A stretch of 64,000 bases of DNA, from NCBI GenBank assembly GCA_026545765.1, contig CM048843.1, positions 4,949,001-5,013,000 on the forward strand, given 5' to 3'. The notes beneath the pieces are model-generated. The model was not told the DNA's origin. It made no database searches and saw nothing but the letters and a program-made list of their open reading frames with translations. Shown piece after piece: positions 48,684-59,306 of this stretch (position 1 is the first letter of the stretch; every line of letters starts with the position of its first letter). The position numbers and the translations under genes are program-made. Source of the stretch: Plantago major. Lineage: Eukaryota > Streptophyta > Magnoliopsida > Lamiales > Plantaginaceae.

Positions 48684-50052
48684 ATCTTTTCTGCTAAATT
48701 GTGTGGAAATGGTGGGCACTGTGGAAAACTGTAGGCACTGAAAGATTCGACTTCTCTGACATGATTACTAAATGCAGTGGTCATTGCTGATAACTGGTGG
48801 AAAATATTACTGTTAAGAGATGAGGGGGCTAGTTTATCTGTTGATGTTCTTCTCCATTATAGGCCAGGTATATGGTATTAGTGTTTTATCTAGCTACTGG
48901 CCTGTTTCCTTTTTTGTGCCTTGCGTCTTTACCCATCCACCCAGGTAATCTTAGTTCTATGACCGCTTCTTTCTTTATTCATGGTTCCTGTGTCAGTAAA
49001 GTGTAAACTGAGTTTCTACATGGCTTAATTGTCAACATCAGGATGAATGGGAATTCATGATCTGTTTGATTTAATTGCTGGTCTCAAATGCATTTAGCCA
49101 TAGTTGGTGACTTGGTTGGTGTGGTGGTTTCGAAACTCATTCATTGCCAGATGTCTGGGATACTCAATATTTTGGTTGCAAGAGCGACAATTGATGTCTT
49201 AGTTACAGTGCAAATATATCATCTCTTTTGAGTTTATAGTAATGGCGTAAATGTAATGCTATGGATATACCATGTGATCAGTCTTACAAGTGGTTCCTCA
49301 TGTATATAGCCTATCTATAGACATGGCTGATGGGCGCCCAGAAGATGCTTGTCAAATAGAAATTGATTCATGTTGAAATCATTGCTTTTTATTGCAGCTT
49401 CTTTTCCTCAAACGATTCAGACTTTCATACATTCCAATTATTTCCAAACACAAGCTCATTGAGCAAAAGTCAATGCCTCCTTCTGGTTGGCAGATTGATA
49501 ATTCGACAAGGACTTGGAACAAAATCCAACGGTGCGAGGCCGAACTTTGCATCTGATTCTGATTACCAGAGTTTTTGCAATGATTGGACAAATATGTTTT
49601 GCCTCCCATCAATTGCTGAAAAGAACAGAGCAGCTCTTTAATACGTGCAGAGAGCAGCTCATAATACTATAATTTCATTAAACATTTTACATTTACGGTC
49701 TAAAATTCGTAGTCAAAGTTGAAGACGGTTGAACGGAAAAAGTCAAAATGAAATGGAATAAGTAGGTATTAAGTCCATTTTGAGTTGTATCGAATTCACT
49801 AAAAAGAAGACTAGTACATACCTACCGTGCAGTTCACTACTATTACATTGCAAAAGAGCCTGACAATTTGAGCCAATGTAATTATTCAAGACTATATTTA
49901 CGGGAAATTATATAAAAGTGTTCTAATTTACACTTACACACGTGCTCCATTACAAGCCAAAAATACCCTTCGTGGTTACAAGCCATATTGGTCGACGTTA
50001 ATTTAAGTTGAATCGGACAAAATGCCATTTATTTTAGAAAACAGAATAATCA
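48684..50052. other. Intergenic DNA or long 3' region
   Basis: I recognise no coding sequence. Around 49700-49770, CAAAGTTGAAGACGGTTGAA and AAAGTCAAAATGAAATGGAA look like the eroded end of a Stowaway-type MITE. Confidence 0.45.
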
Positions 50053-50912
50053 TGTAACATCCCGGTTTTCATTACCCAATTTAAGACGAATTAAAACGGT
50101 TTTAAACGAATTGGGCCAACTTTAGAAAGAATTAATTAAAAGGTCCAAGTCTTCCTTTCAACCCGGTCCGTTCTTTTCCTAAACCTATTTTTTAAAGAAA
50201 AAAACCTCAGCTGAATGACTCATGCCGTCAAGAAAGAAAGAACAGTTTTTCGCGCGCAGATTTCTGCACAGCGCAACCTTTTTCTAAAATCAATTTCTGG
50301 TTCCTTAACAGTTGGATCGAGCTGATTTTTGGATATAAGATGGGCAGCAGACCGTTCTAAATGTTCACCGAAGGGATCGTCGTTCTAAGTTGTGAGGCGT
50401 TGGTAATCATCTGTTGATCAGAGGGCTATTTTCAGACTCATTCTTGTCTCTCGTCTTTGTTAATCCAAGGCAGTGAAATTTTTAAGATTTGATGCTATAA
50501 TTGTGGAAATCATATGCTAATATGTTATATATTTATATTATCTCCAAAGAGACTCCACTGTTAATATTGTTACGTGAAATAGCAATGCCCCGTGTCGGTC
50601 TATTTTTAATTGCCAAGAAATTTGTTAATTTGTGAGTTCCATGCTTTAGTTGAGTGGTTAATAATTTGTGTAGTTAATGTTTGATGTGCTTTAGATGATC
50701 AAGTTGATTAGTACTATTAACGTTTGCAAATTGATTAGCTTTGCCTCGTGTTATCATAATTATGATTTGAATGACAAGTTATGGAAAACAATAAGCTAGA
50801 TTTGACGGCAATTTATTTTCTTTCAACAGTTTGTTGTCACTTTGTTTATACCAAGAAATTGTACTTATGCATATTGATTATTGATATTTATAGATTTGTT
50901 AACTTGGGTTAC
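50053..50912 (+). mobile_element. Probable solo LTR of a Ty3/gypsy element
   Basis: The segment starts TGTAACATCCCGG, the usual LTR start of plant chromovirus (Tekay-type) elements, and ends near TTGGGTTACA. AATCA precedes it (50048-50052) and also follows it (50913-50917) if one A was lost at the junction. There is no internal domain. The right boundary is inferred. Confidence 0.45.
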
Positions 50913-51137
50913 AATCAAGAATGGTTTATGGTGTTTTTGCACCCACTACTCAGGACCAGTTCCAATCTAAGCAGGGCCGTCTTGGAAATTTAAGGGGCCC
51001 TGTGCGAAATTTTTAAACGAGGCTCCAACTAAATAAAATATTAATAAATTTTTTTTATAGACGTGCAAAACATCCAAAATCATTCGATACAAGTACTTAA
51101 GATATATTTTTAATAAATATTACAAAAGACTAAAAAA

Positions 51138-53790
51138 CTACTTGAAAATTGCAACTCTTCGAGCATTCTTTGAAGCGAAATCATCGATTAACTCGTCATA
51201 ACTCACTTTCTCCGCCATATCATTCTCTATTGCCATCATTGCTAGTCTGTTGAGTCGTTCTTGTGACATTGTAGTGCGCAAATAGGATTTCACCAATTTC
51301 AACTTGGAAAAACTTCTTTCGGCAGATGCAACCGTGACGGGAATTGTTAGCAAAATTCTATATGCAATCACTGCATTAGGAAAACAACCAACATCTTTTA
51401 AGTAACTCAAAATTTCAATAGCCCCCATCTTCTTATTAGGCATGAACTCTCTAGGAAGTTGCAATTCAACAAACAAAGAATTTCCATCAATATCAGATTT
51501 CCCATCAGATTTGTCTTTATCCTTAAGTTCTTTTTCAAGTTTAATACAACAAGCTCGCATATCCGGTTCATCTAAAGAATGTAATCGTCGATGTAAACAT
51601 GAATCCAAATAGATTTTTATATTCTTGATATTGCTCAAACCTTATTTTGAAGGAAGAAATTGCTTGGTCGATAATATATAAGAAATAATCTACTCTAAAT
51701 GATTCCTCTTGAGATCTATGTGATATATCATTTCGGTTCTCATCAAATTGCTTCTTCTTTATTATTTTACGTTTTTGGGGAAAATCAGGATCAACATTCA
51801 TTTCTATAGCCATTTCCTTTGCACTTTGCAATGCTTTTACAAAACCATGTTCTCTATAATCCAAAAAGAAGGCAATCAGTGTATTTATGTCTCTTATTGC
51901 AACATCAATATGCATATCTTTAGTTTGCAACTGTTTGCTAACCACATTCGCACGAGATAAAACATCAAACCAAATAACTAGTGCCAACAAAAATTCAAAT
52001 TTACCAAGTTCATGAGTTGCCAAAGAATTAGCTTCACTTCTTATCATTGAATCAAGATCAGTTTCAGAAACTTTAACTAAAGCATTTTTTATGTCTTTTA
52101 TTTGAAATCTTATAGCTTTCACGCTATCAACACGACTTTCCCAACGAGTACATGACAATGGTTTTGGTGTCAACCATGTCACATTATCCTTTAAAATTTG
52201 CCACCTCTTTGTTGATCTCGAAAATATAGTATATATGCGTTGTACAACTCCAAAATTTTTTTTTGCCTTGACACAAGAATTGGCCATGTCACACAAAATC
52301 AAATTTAGACTATGACAACCACAAGGAGTATAAAATGCTCTACGGTTTATATCTAAAAGTTTCTTTTGTACCCCAGAATTTTTTCCTTTCATATTAGAAC
52401 CATTATCATAACCTTGTCCTCTTACATTATCAATATCTAAATCTAGAGACTTTAACTCAAGTTGTAGAAAATCAAATAGTCCTTGTCCACTTGTATCATC
52501 CACAGTTAAAAATCCTAAAAAAGATTCCTCGATGCATACACCATTTGAAGAGAATGACACATATCTTAAAATAATCGACATTTGCTCTTGATGACTAGAA
52601 TCCGGAGTGCAATCAAGTATCACAGAAAAATACTTAGCTTGCTTTATTTTTTTTACAATTTCAGATTTAATTGTACTGGCAATCAAAAGTATCAACTCAT
52701 TTTGAATGTTGTGACCAAGATAATGACATCGAACATCTTTATTTTGTATACGTCTAACATGCTCTTGAATAACCGGATCGAATTCCGCTAACATCTCAAC
52801 CAAACCTAAGAAATTTCACATTATTCTCATAAATTCTCTCATTACCACGGAAAGCTAAGTTATGCTTCGCAAGAAATTTTATGATTGAAATAACTCTTGA
52901 TAAAACATTTCTCCAATGTTCTACCTCTTTCTCAAATTGCTTTTGTGCTTCCTTATCGATAGTTTTATTTATATTTAATCCTAAATGTAATTGGTACCAA
53001 GATGACATATTTGTAACATGCTCCAAACCTACTTCATGCTCTTTAAGTCTAAGGCTAAGATGAGACCAATCGTTAAACCCCCCCCCCCCCCCCCCCCCTC
53101 GCTAATTCACCTACTCCATGACCTTTTCTAAATACTTTGCAACAAAAACAGAATACTTTGTCTAGCTCTTTCGAGTAGACAAGCCAATCTCTATCGCATT
53201 TTTCTCTATTGGGTAAAATTCTATTGTAATGGATCGAAGAGAAGTGCCTATTATGTCGATCATTAGGGCCTTTCTCAATTGTTAAATCTCTTTTTGGTCC
53301 ATTAACTGCTAAAACACAAATCATTGCTTCATCGAGGCCATCCCAGTACCTAGGATCATATATATTACAGTTTATATTTCGATCGTTACTATCATCAAAG
53401 TTATTAGAATTAATAACACCATCATCATCTTGATTAATGTCAGGTTTCAGAAGCACTCTTACTAGGCACATTACCTACCGGCACATCATCATCAGAATTT
53501 TGAATAGGCACATTATCTACCGGCACATCATCAGAATTTTGAATAGGCACATCAACATTCACATTTTCAACATTCTCTTCATCAAAGGACACATTACAAT
53601 CAAGATCATCATCATACTCATGCAAATTCACATCATCTTCAATTTCAATATTTTGATCAGCGCTAGAAGTATGAAAACTTTTCATAACAAATTTATCTAA
53701 AGCTCCTTTTTGAGATTGAATTAATTCGTCCGTTCTTTTTTTCCTTTTACGTTTTTCATACCCAGATTCATATTTTCTTTTAGGGGCCAT
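51138..53790 (-). pseudogene. hAT transposase (TTF-type zinc finger / ZMYM1-like), broken
   Basis: The start MAPKRKYESGYEKRKRKKRT is basic and nuclear-signal-like, and an acidic linker follows. Next comes the TTF-type finger (PRYWDGLDE, RDWLVYSKELDKVFCFCCK), a helical part (WRNVLSRVISIIKFLAKHNL, LAFRGNER), the catalytic region (VILDCTPDSSHQEQMSIILR, then GQGYDNGSNMKG), CGCHSLNLILCDMA, and finally the hAT dimerisation block (TVASAERSFSKLKLVKSYLR, LNRLAMMAIEND). Frame changes occur near 53455, 52810 and 51630. A run of 21 C (53078-53098) interrupts the reading just after the finger. All conserved blocks are present in order, so the damage is slight; some of it could be sequencing error at the homopolymer. 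Confidence 0.93.
53078..53098. repeat. Poly-C run inside the hAT transposase gene
   Basis: Twenty-one consecutive C (G on the coding strand) sit between GELARG and FNDWSHL in the transposase and shift the frame. Confidence 0.95.
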
Positions 53791-54916
53791 AATAAATGAT
53801 AAACTAGTAAAATTTCAAGAAAGAACAAATGTTTAGGTAAAGGAACTTCCCTTCCCAGCTCCAAGAAGCCAAGCTCTGGTGGAAGATTGAAGCCACCAAT
53901 ATTATATAAATGATATCGTCTGCCGCAAATAAGAATCCAATTTGATTAGCAATTTGAGAGTTGACCTATGAATTTTTAATGTACAGAAAATTAAAATACA
54001 CTAGCTTAACTAGTTTATTAAACAGAAAAGTACAATAATCTTTAATCAAGTGACTAATCAACAAACATATGCTCCGCAACAAACTAAATAGGCCATTGTT
54101 GTTATTGATTAAATAGTTCTATCCCTACTTCATTGGAATTGGAAGGAAGAGGTGAGTCTACAAAATCCTCCTATATATATTATATATAAAGAAATGTGAG
54201 AAAAAGAGAGCAGAGAACAAAACATATAATCTATTTCCTATTTCCGAACAGAAATTTTGTAGACTAAAGCAGCAGAAAAGAAATTAAAGCAGCATAAAAG
54301 AATAAAGCAACACTGCATTTTACAAAATCCTATTTCCGAACAGAATAAAGTAGAACATAAATTACCTGTGTCTGTGTATTTTACAAAATTCGATTTCCGA
54401 AACCGATGCGTGCCGTCTCATGGCGCTGCCCTCAAAGCGCCCTTTTCCGGTGGCTGTGAGTTGTGAGATCCCCAAATTAAAATTTTAAATTTCCAATAAA
54501 CCCAGATTTCTAATATAACAGAACAAGAATTGTTGGATTTTGTTTGAATGGTTAGTTTAGGATGAAGGGTTGAAGAAGAAGAAGAATGAAGGGTACCTAT
54601 ATACATGGAAATTGAACAGTAAACGGCCATTTTCTTCGATATTTGAGGAATTGAATGGATGGTTTAATGGAAGTTGAGAGAAATTAGGCTAGAGATTGAA
54701 GAAGCAAGCAAAGAAATCGAGAAAGGAGACTGAAGAGGTGGCCGAATTCAATGCCATGTCCGTGTTGGTGTCTGCGTTTTTCTTCTTTTGTTCTTTCCAG
54801 TATTTCTTTTTTTTTTTTTAATTGGACCCTAGTATTGGGCCCTAAATTTTGGGCCTTTGGGGCCCTAGGCAAGGCAAGGCCCTGCGCGGTTGGGCTTAGC
54901 CGGGCCTGAATCTAAG

Positions 54917-55688
54917 AACCCACAAAATCCAACTTAAATGTTGAACTTGTTAACTCTAGCAAAAACGTTTGCTTAAGAGATTGGAATAACTATACAAGCT
55001 TCCTGGCTTGTTTTTAGTATTTTCCTAAATAAGAATAATGCAAGACACTTCCTCGAAAGTTAAAATGATAAATGTTTGAAAGTAAAGAACGAATAAAGAA
55101 GGATGGTTAGGTGTCTCTGTTGGATATGCACCTCTAATGATTGAGCTGCGACGTTTAAGGTATGTTGCTACGGTGAGCATACACATGTGAGCTGATGCGA
55201 AAGCCGATGCGTATAACGTATACTTCTACGGTGAGTATACACAAGAGCGCCAATGCGTATAACGTATGTTGCTAAGGTGAGCATACACGTGTATCCAATA
55301 TGAGGCGATGCTTACCTAGACACCTTAATCAAGAATGAATGTGTAAAGTGATTCTAGCTAAAGTCAAGAAAAGAGTTTGAATCAAAAGAATGATGATGAA
55401 AGAATGTCTAAAGTGATTCTAGCTAAAGCCAAGAAAAGAGCTCGAATCAAAAGAATATTTCTAATGAATGCCGATGAATAGAAACTGAGGTCTAATGTTT
55501 AACTTTATGATTTTGAAGCAAAGGAACAAAGAAGACAACTTCTAATGAATTGACTATGAATGTTATCTATGTATAAATGTTGTGATTGTATCTTATATAT
55601 GAAGTATGCTTGGTCCTTTTATATTAACGTTATGAATTGACAACGTCTTCTTTTTTCCCTTTCCTCAGGCTCTTCATCAGGTTAAGAC
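54917..55688. other. Intergenic DNA with short tandem repeats
   Basis: Three diverged units of about 55 bases built on TATGTTGCTACGGTGAGCAT and GATGCGTATAACGTA lie at about 55155-55300. AAGTGATTCTAGCTAAAG with an AAGAAAAGAG phrase occurs twice (about 55338-55460). The CT-rich, AG-ending sequence just before 55681 could be a leader intron of the next gene. Confidence 0.5.
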
Positions 55689-56915
55689 ATGTCATCCTCA
55701 CAAAACAAGAAGAGATCCTCAAAACAGAAAGAAGGTAAAGTGGTCGGTGCGTTGTGCAAATGCATCATCAAATGATGAGCAGGCAATGGAGGAAAAAAAA
55801 CATGTGATTTCTTATGCTCCGGCTTGGAACCTTTTCTGCGTACCAGTTGACGACTTGATTTCACCACAATCTTCTTTGAGGAAAATCAAAGTGCTGCTGC
55901 CTCATCCTCTTCCCGACTTACATGACTTTAATGAGTTGGATCATAGCTGCATTTATACTAATGCTGGAGGTACGGAAAGTATCTACTTTTTCCTTCGGCA
56001 TGACCACCGTTCTGATATGAAGGTTAATATGTATAACTATGATCTAAGAAAATTGCCGGAAACAGTAGCAACTCGATGCCAAGATATGATATATCAAATG
56101 TACAGACCCCTATTAGTGCAAATTGGTGATGATTGTATCTATGCCCTTGGAAATCGCCCCACCCAACCTCGGCAGATTGCACTTCAGGAGTATAATATCA
56201 AGAAAAATGAGTGGACTCTTGTCGACGTCGACTTCCCCTTTTACGACATCCCCTTTGTCACTCCCCTCGGTTTTGACATTCTATCTCATGTAGTAATTGG
56301 TCAAAAGTTGCATGTTTCTATTGGGCACTACTCCTTCACCTTTGACACTGTTAAACGATTCTGGAACGATTGTAAGTTATTTGATAACTTTTGGGAGAGC
56401 AATGAGATGGCTGGTTTAACTCCTGAAAACTTCTATGGGCTTGGGGTTTGCGATGCAGTGAAGTTGAAGAAGAGGAAGAAGAAGTATGTTGGTGGTCCAC
56501 CATTCGGATTTTATGGAAGAGCAATCATATGGGATGAGAAAATAATGCTCGGGGTCTATTATGCTGAAAACTGTCCCTGGTTGCCTTTCTGTTAGATGAA
56601 AATGGTAAGGTTGCAAAGAGCCAGCGTCTGGAATTGGAAAACTCAGATGCGAGCAATGATGATTTTCTTCATGGTGCACATTGAGTTTGTCTTCGTCCAG
56701 ATGGCTACTTTGGATATGTGCATTTTGTTCCGGATCCGGAGTTTCGTTTGTAGGATCATGGGTGTGGGGTGTATTTAAAAGGCATTGAGCTGGTTACATT
56801 TAAGGTTTCAAGACGACAAGAAATGACGACTTCTGATGACTTCTTGGAATGTCAAGTGATCCGCAAAGATGATGTTGGCGAAGGAGTTCATCCCTGGTGT
56901 TCCAAGGCCTTTTGA
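55689..56915 (+). pseudogene. Kelch/β-propeller-like hypothetical gene, frame-broken
   Basis: An ATG at 55689 opens MSSSQNKKRSSKQKEG, then a frame change leads into the main block (to 56595). That block has KVNMYNYDLRKLPETVATRC, LLVQIGDDCIYALGNR, IALQEYNIKKNEWTLVDVDF, VVIGQKLHVSIG, YSFTFDTVKRFW and GRAIIWDEKIMLGVYY. The alternating 'I-G-ALG' and 'Y(N/D)...W' strands are what kelch or galactose-oxidase-like propellers look like. After a stop at 56593 the text continues in another frame (VAFLLDENGKVAKSQRL, DGYFGYVHFVPDPEF, YLKGIELVTFKVSR) with two more stops, ending at about 56915. I do not recognise the exact family; no F-box is visible. It is probably a recent pseudogene, abutted by the gypsy element 30 bases later. 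Confidence 0.55.
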
Positions 56916-56946
56916 GATGAATTTTTTATATCTATCTATTTATTGT

Positions 56947-57804
56947 TGATGTGGGGTAAATCCGGATAAGTCAAAACTCTAGGTCAAGTGCATAGAGCGG
57001 AGGGGCTAATAGTCAAGTCGTGTAGTTCAAATCGTTTAAGTCCGGGGGTCCGTCGTCAGGTAGTCAGTTAGGCCCGCTAAAGTGTGGGTCCGGAGAGGGG
57101 AGTTTTCAGGTTGTTTTCCCACTTTTCTGGATCTGGGGTCCGTCGACAGTTTGGTCCGCCAAAGTGTGAGTCCGGAGAGGGGAGCTTTCAGGTTGTTTTC
57201 TCGGAAGGGGTCCGTCTCCTCGATGTGGCCGGCAAAGTTTGATTCGGGCGTCTCCTGAGAACAAAGGAAGGGGTTAGACCCTTTTGGGCCTGCATGCCTT
57301 GGGCAGTCCGGACTAAGATTCAACTTGGGTAACGGGCTTGTCGAATTATCTCGGACCCGAAACTTAGAGAGTAGATTTTGTAGAAGTAGTTGCGTACTAA
57401 TGAGTAGTAAATGCGGGCTATTTATAGGGGAAGCTCGGGGGACAAGCCGTCTGACTTCCGGGAACCTTGTCGGTTTGGTGATAGCGTGGCACATGGTCTC
57501 GGAGGTAGGTGGCGCGTTTATCACACGCTAGTTAGTGCGACTTCCATGTAGACGGGCCTTTTTAGTCGGCTGAGTCTGTCAGGACTTTAATGCCGGACTT
57601 TTTATGGTCTTTTCCTTCATGATTTATATAAAATCCATTGCCAAGTTTGTGGGGGTCGGACCTACCAACAGTATGGCTCTCTTGTGCCGGGCGTTATCCT
57701 GGGTGCCGGACTCGTTTTCCCTGGTGGTGGCTAAAAGAGTTTCACGAGATCGGGAACGTTGTAGAAAGGTCTAATTTGTTGGACGGACTTATATGTCCAT
57801 ATCA
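56947..57804 (-). repeat. 3' LTR of the gypsy element
   Basis: On the minus strand it starts TGATATGG and ends CCACATCA, an eight-base terminal inverted repeat with one mismatch, over 858 bp. It is abutted by a polypurine tract. A minus-strand TATA-like TTTATATAAA lies near 57622-57633. The other LTR is outside the window, so the left boundary rests on this symmetry. Confidence 0.72.
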
Positions 57805-57818
57805 TAAGTCCCCCCAGT
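57805..57818 (-). promoter_or_regulatory. Polypurine tract of the gypsy element
   Basis: The minus strand reads ACTGGGGGGACTTA directly before the LTR start TGATATGG. A related CCCCCC block recurs at about 58675. Confidence 0.65.
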
Positions 57819-58960
57819 TTCCAAGTATCTTAGTAAGAGATAGTTGTGAAATTTTGTTTTAATTAGTCCGCCAAGAGTGAAAGTTTTGCCCGTTGCTCAG
57901 CTTCTGGGCTTGCAGTACTGACCCAATTCGAAGGCCCATAGGACGGCCCAAGCCCATGCCCAATATGTTGATGTCACCAGGCTGACGTGGCGAGATTTGA
58001 TTGGACCTTTTTTATTATAAATACTCCCTCAGCTCAAATTCTGGCTCTTGTTTTCTTGCTTCTTTCGTCCCTTTCTTTAGTAAGAAAAGGTCCGTGACAA
58101 CTCTTTAGCCAGTCGGTCCTTTTGGCCGTCTTCTGATATAAATGAACTGGGATTAGTGACCCATTGTTGGTTTTATCCTCCTGAGGCCTTTCATGGCCGT
58201 GAGTCGGCTAGGCGGGACTTCTTTCTTCGAGCGGCTGTCAGGAGGATAGGCCATCAATGTGTCAATAGATTTTTCGGTAGAGTTTGGTCCGTCATCCGTT
58301 TTAATTATTCGAGGGCTATGCTTCTTCGTCTCGTCTGCCTCTTCCACCATTTACCATTTTCTACGTTCAGTCGTTACTTTGAAAATGGTGGTGGTGGAAG
58401 AGGTAGACTTGTCGTAGATTGTCCGCCTAATCGGGATTTCGGTCCCTTTCGATCAAGGTGTACTCTTGAGGTGTTTGTGTCCTTCCAAGATAGTTAGCTG
58501 GCGGGGTGAGCTTTGGACCGAAGGCTGACCGTTTCCAGCTTTGTTGTCTTGGAAGATACACAAGCATGCCAAAGGGAAGATCTTCTGTTTAGAAAAATAT
58601 TCGTCGTTTCAAGGATGGACCGGCAAAGGCGTGTCTACCGGGATCAAGAAATCCAGTTGTTGGTGGTATACCAGTCCCCCCAAGTTCCGAGATTGGTAAG
58701 AAAGACCAAGGTGGGGACTTTAATTGTAAAGCCCTGTAAAGTCGGACCTTCTTCTTTAAGATTAATGGTCCGTCATGACTTGTAAGAACCCGTCCTTAGA
58801 GATCGAAGATAATCTGGTTTTATAATGCTAATCGAATCGCGATCTACACGTCCTAGGGCGAATTAGGCCGGCTTAATTTGTCATCATTACGGTTTCTCGT
58901 GGTTCTATACAAAGGTTGAACCGTCGGCCCATGGGCCTGGTCTGACCGGCCCAGTAACTT
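57819..58960. other. Gypsy insert between LTR and antisense gene
   Basis: No firm ORF is present. A plus-strand TATAAATAC lies near 58016 with a TC-rich leader after it (about 58040-58080). It resembles the promoter segment at 58967, so the promoter region may be partly duplicated. Phrases such as CAGTCCCCCCAAGTTCCGAG echo the polypurine-tract area. Confidence 0.45.
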
Positions 58961-58966
58961 CTATAA

Positions 58967-58975
58967 ATGCCTCCG
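58967..58975 (+). promoter_or_regulatory. Promoter of the antisense gene in the gypsy element
   Basis: CTATAAATGCC is followed about 30 bases on by a leader beginning near 59000. A leader intron is plausible: AACAA|GTAAGT at about 59120 and TTTTTGTAG at about 59270, with the ATG at 59307 in the next exon. Confidence 0.55.
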
Positions 58976-59306
58976 GTTGTCCGTCATTTTAGCACTTTTA
59001 CTTTTGCGAATTTTTACCTAGAGAGAGAAAGAGACCGTCATCCAGGTTGTGAGAGAAAGCCCTTTGTGCCCGTGAATCTCCCTTTGCAGTCCGAGACCCG
59101 TTGTCTTCTTTCCTAAACAAGTAAGTTTATTTTCTTACTCTTTGATTATACAATTTCTTATCTCTTTGGCCCTTGTATATGTTGTTGGTCCGTAGGTTTG
59201 TAGAAAGTAGGGTAGAGGACCGAGGTTGGGGCTTAGGTTTATTTAATTCGTTTCTTCTTATTTTTGTAGATTCCCCAACTCGGTCCTTTTCTTCCTTAAT
59301 CTCGCT

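Larger units (their letters stand above)
50972..54908 (-). mobile_element. hAT transposon with TTF-finger transposase
   Basis: It is bounded by an exact 8-bp duplication, AATCTAAG (50964-50971 and 54909-54916), the hAT signature. The terminal inverted repeats begin CAGGGCCG on the left and, reversed, CAGGCCCG on the right, and both subterminal regions are rich in GGGCCC words. The 3,937-bp element carries one transposase gene on the minus strand, which is frame-shifted and interrupted, so it is probably inactive. Confidence 0.95.

Noticed and set aside
48293..49641. Small plus-strand frames downstream of the J-protein gene
   Set aside because: One lies in the 217-bp tandem duplication and the other has no motif or start context; neither is supportable.
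57036..58785. Several 65-160 codon frames on both strands in the gypsy LTR and insert
   Set aside because: They overlap the LTR, polypurine tract and promoter-like DNA and show no protein family.
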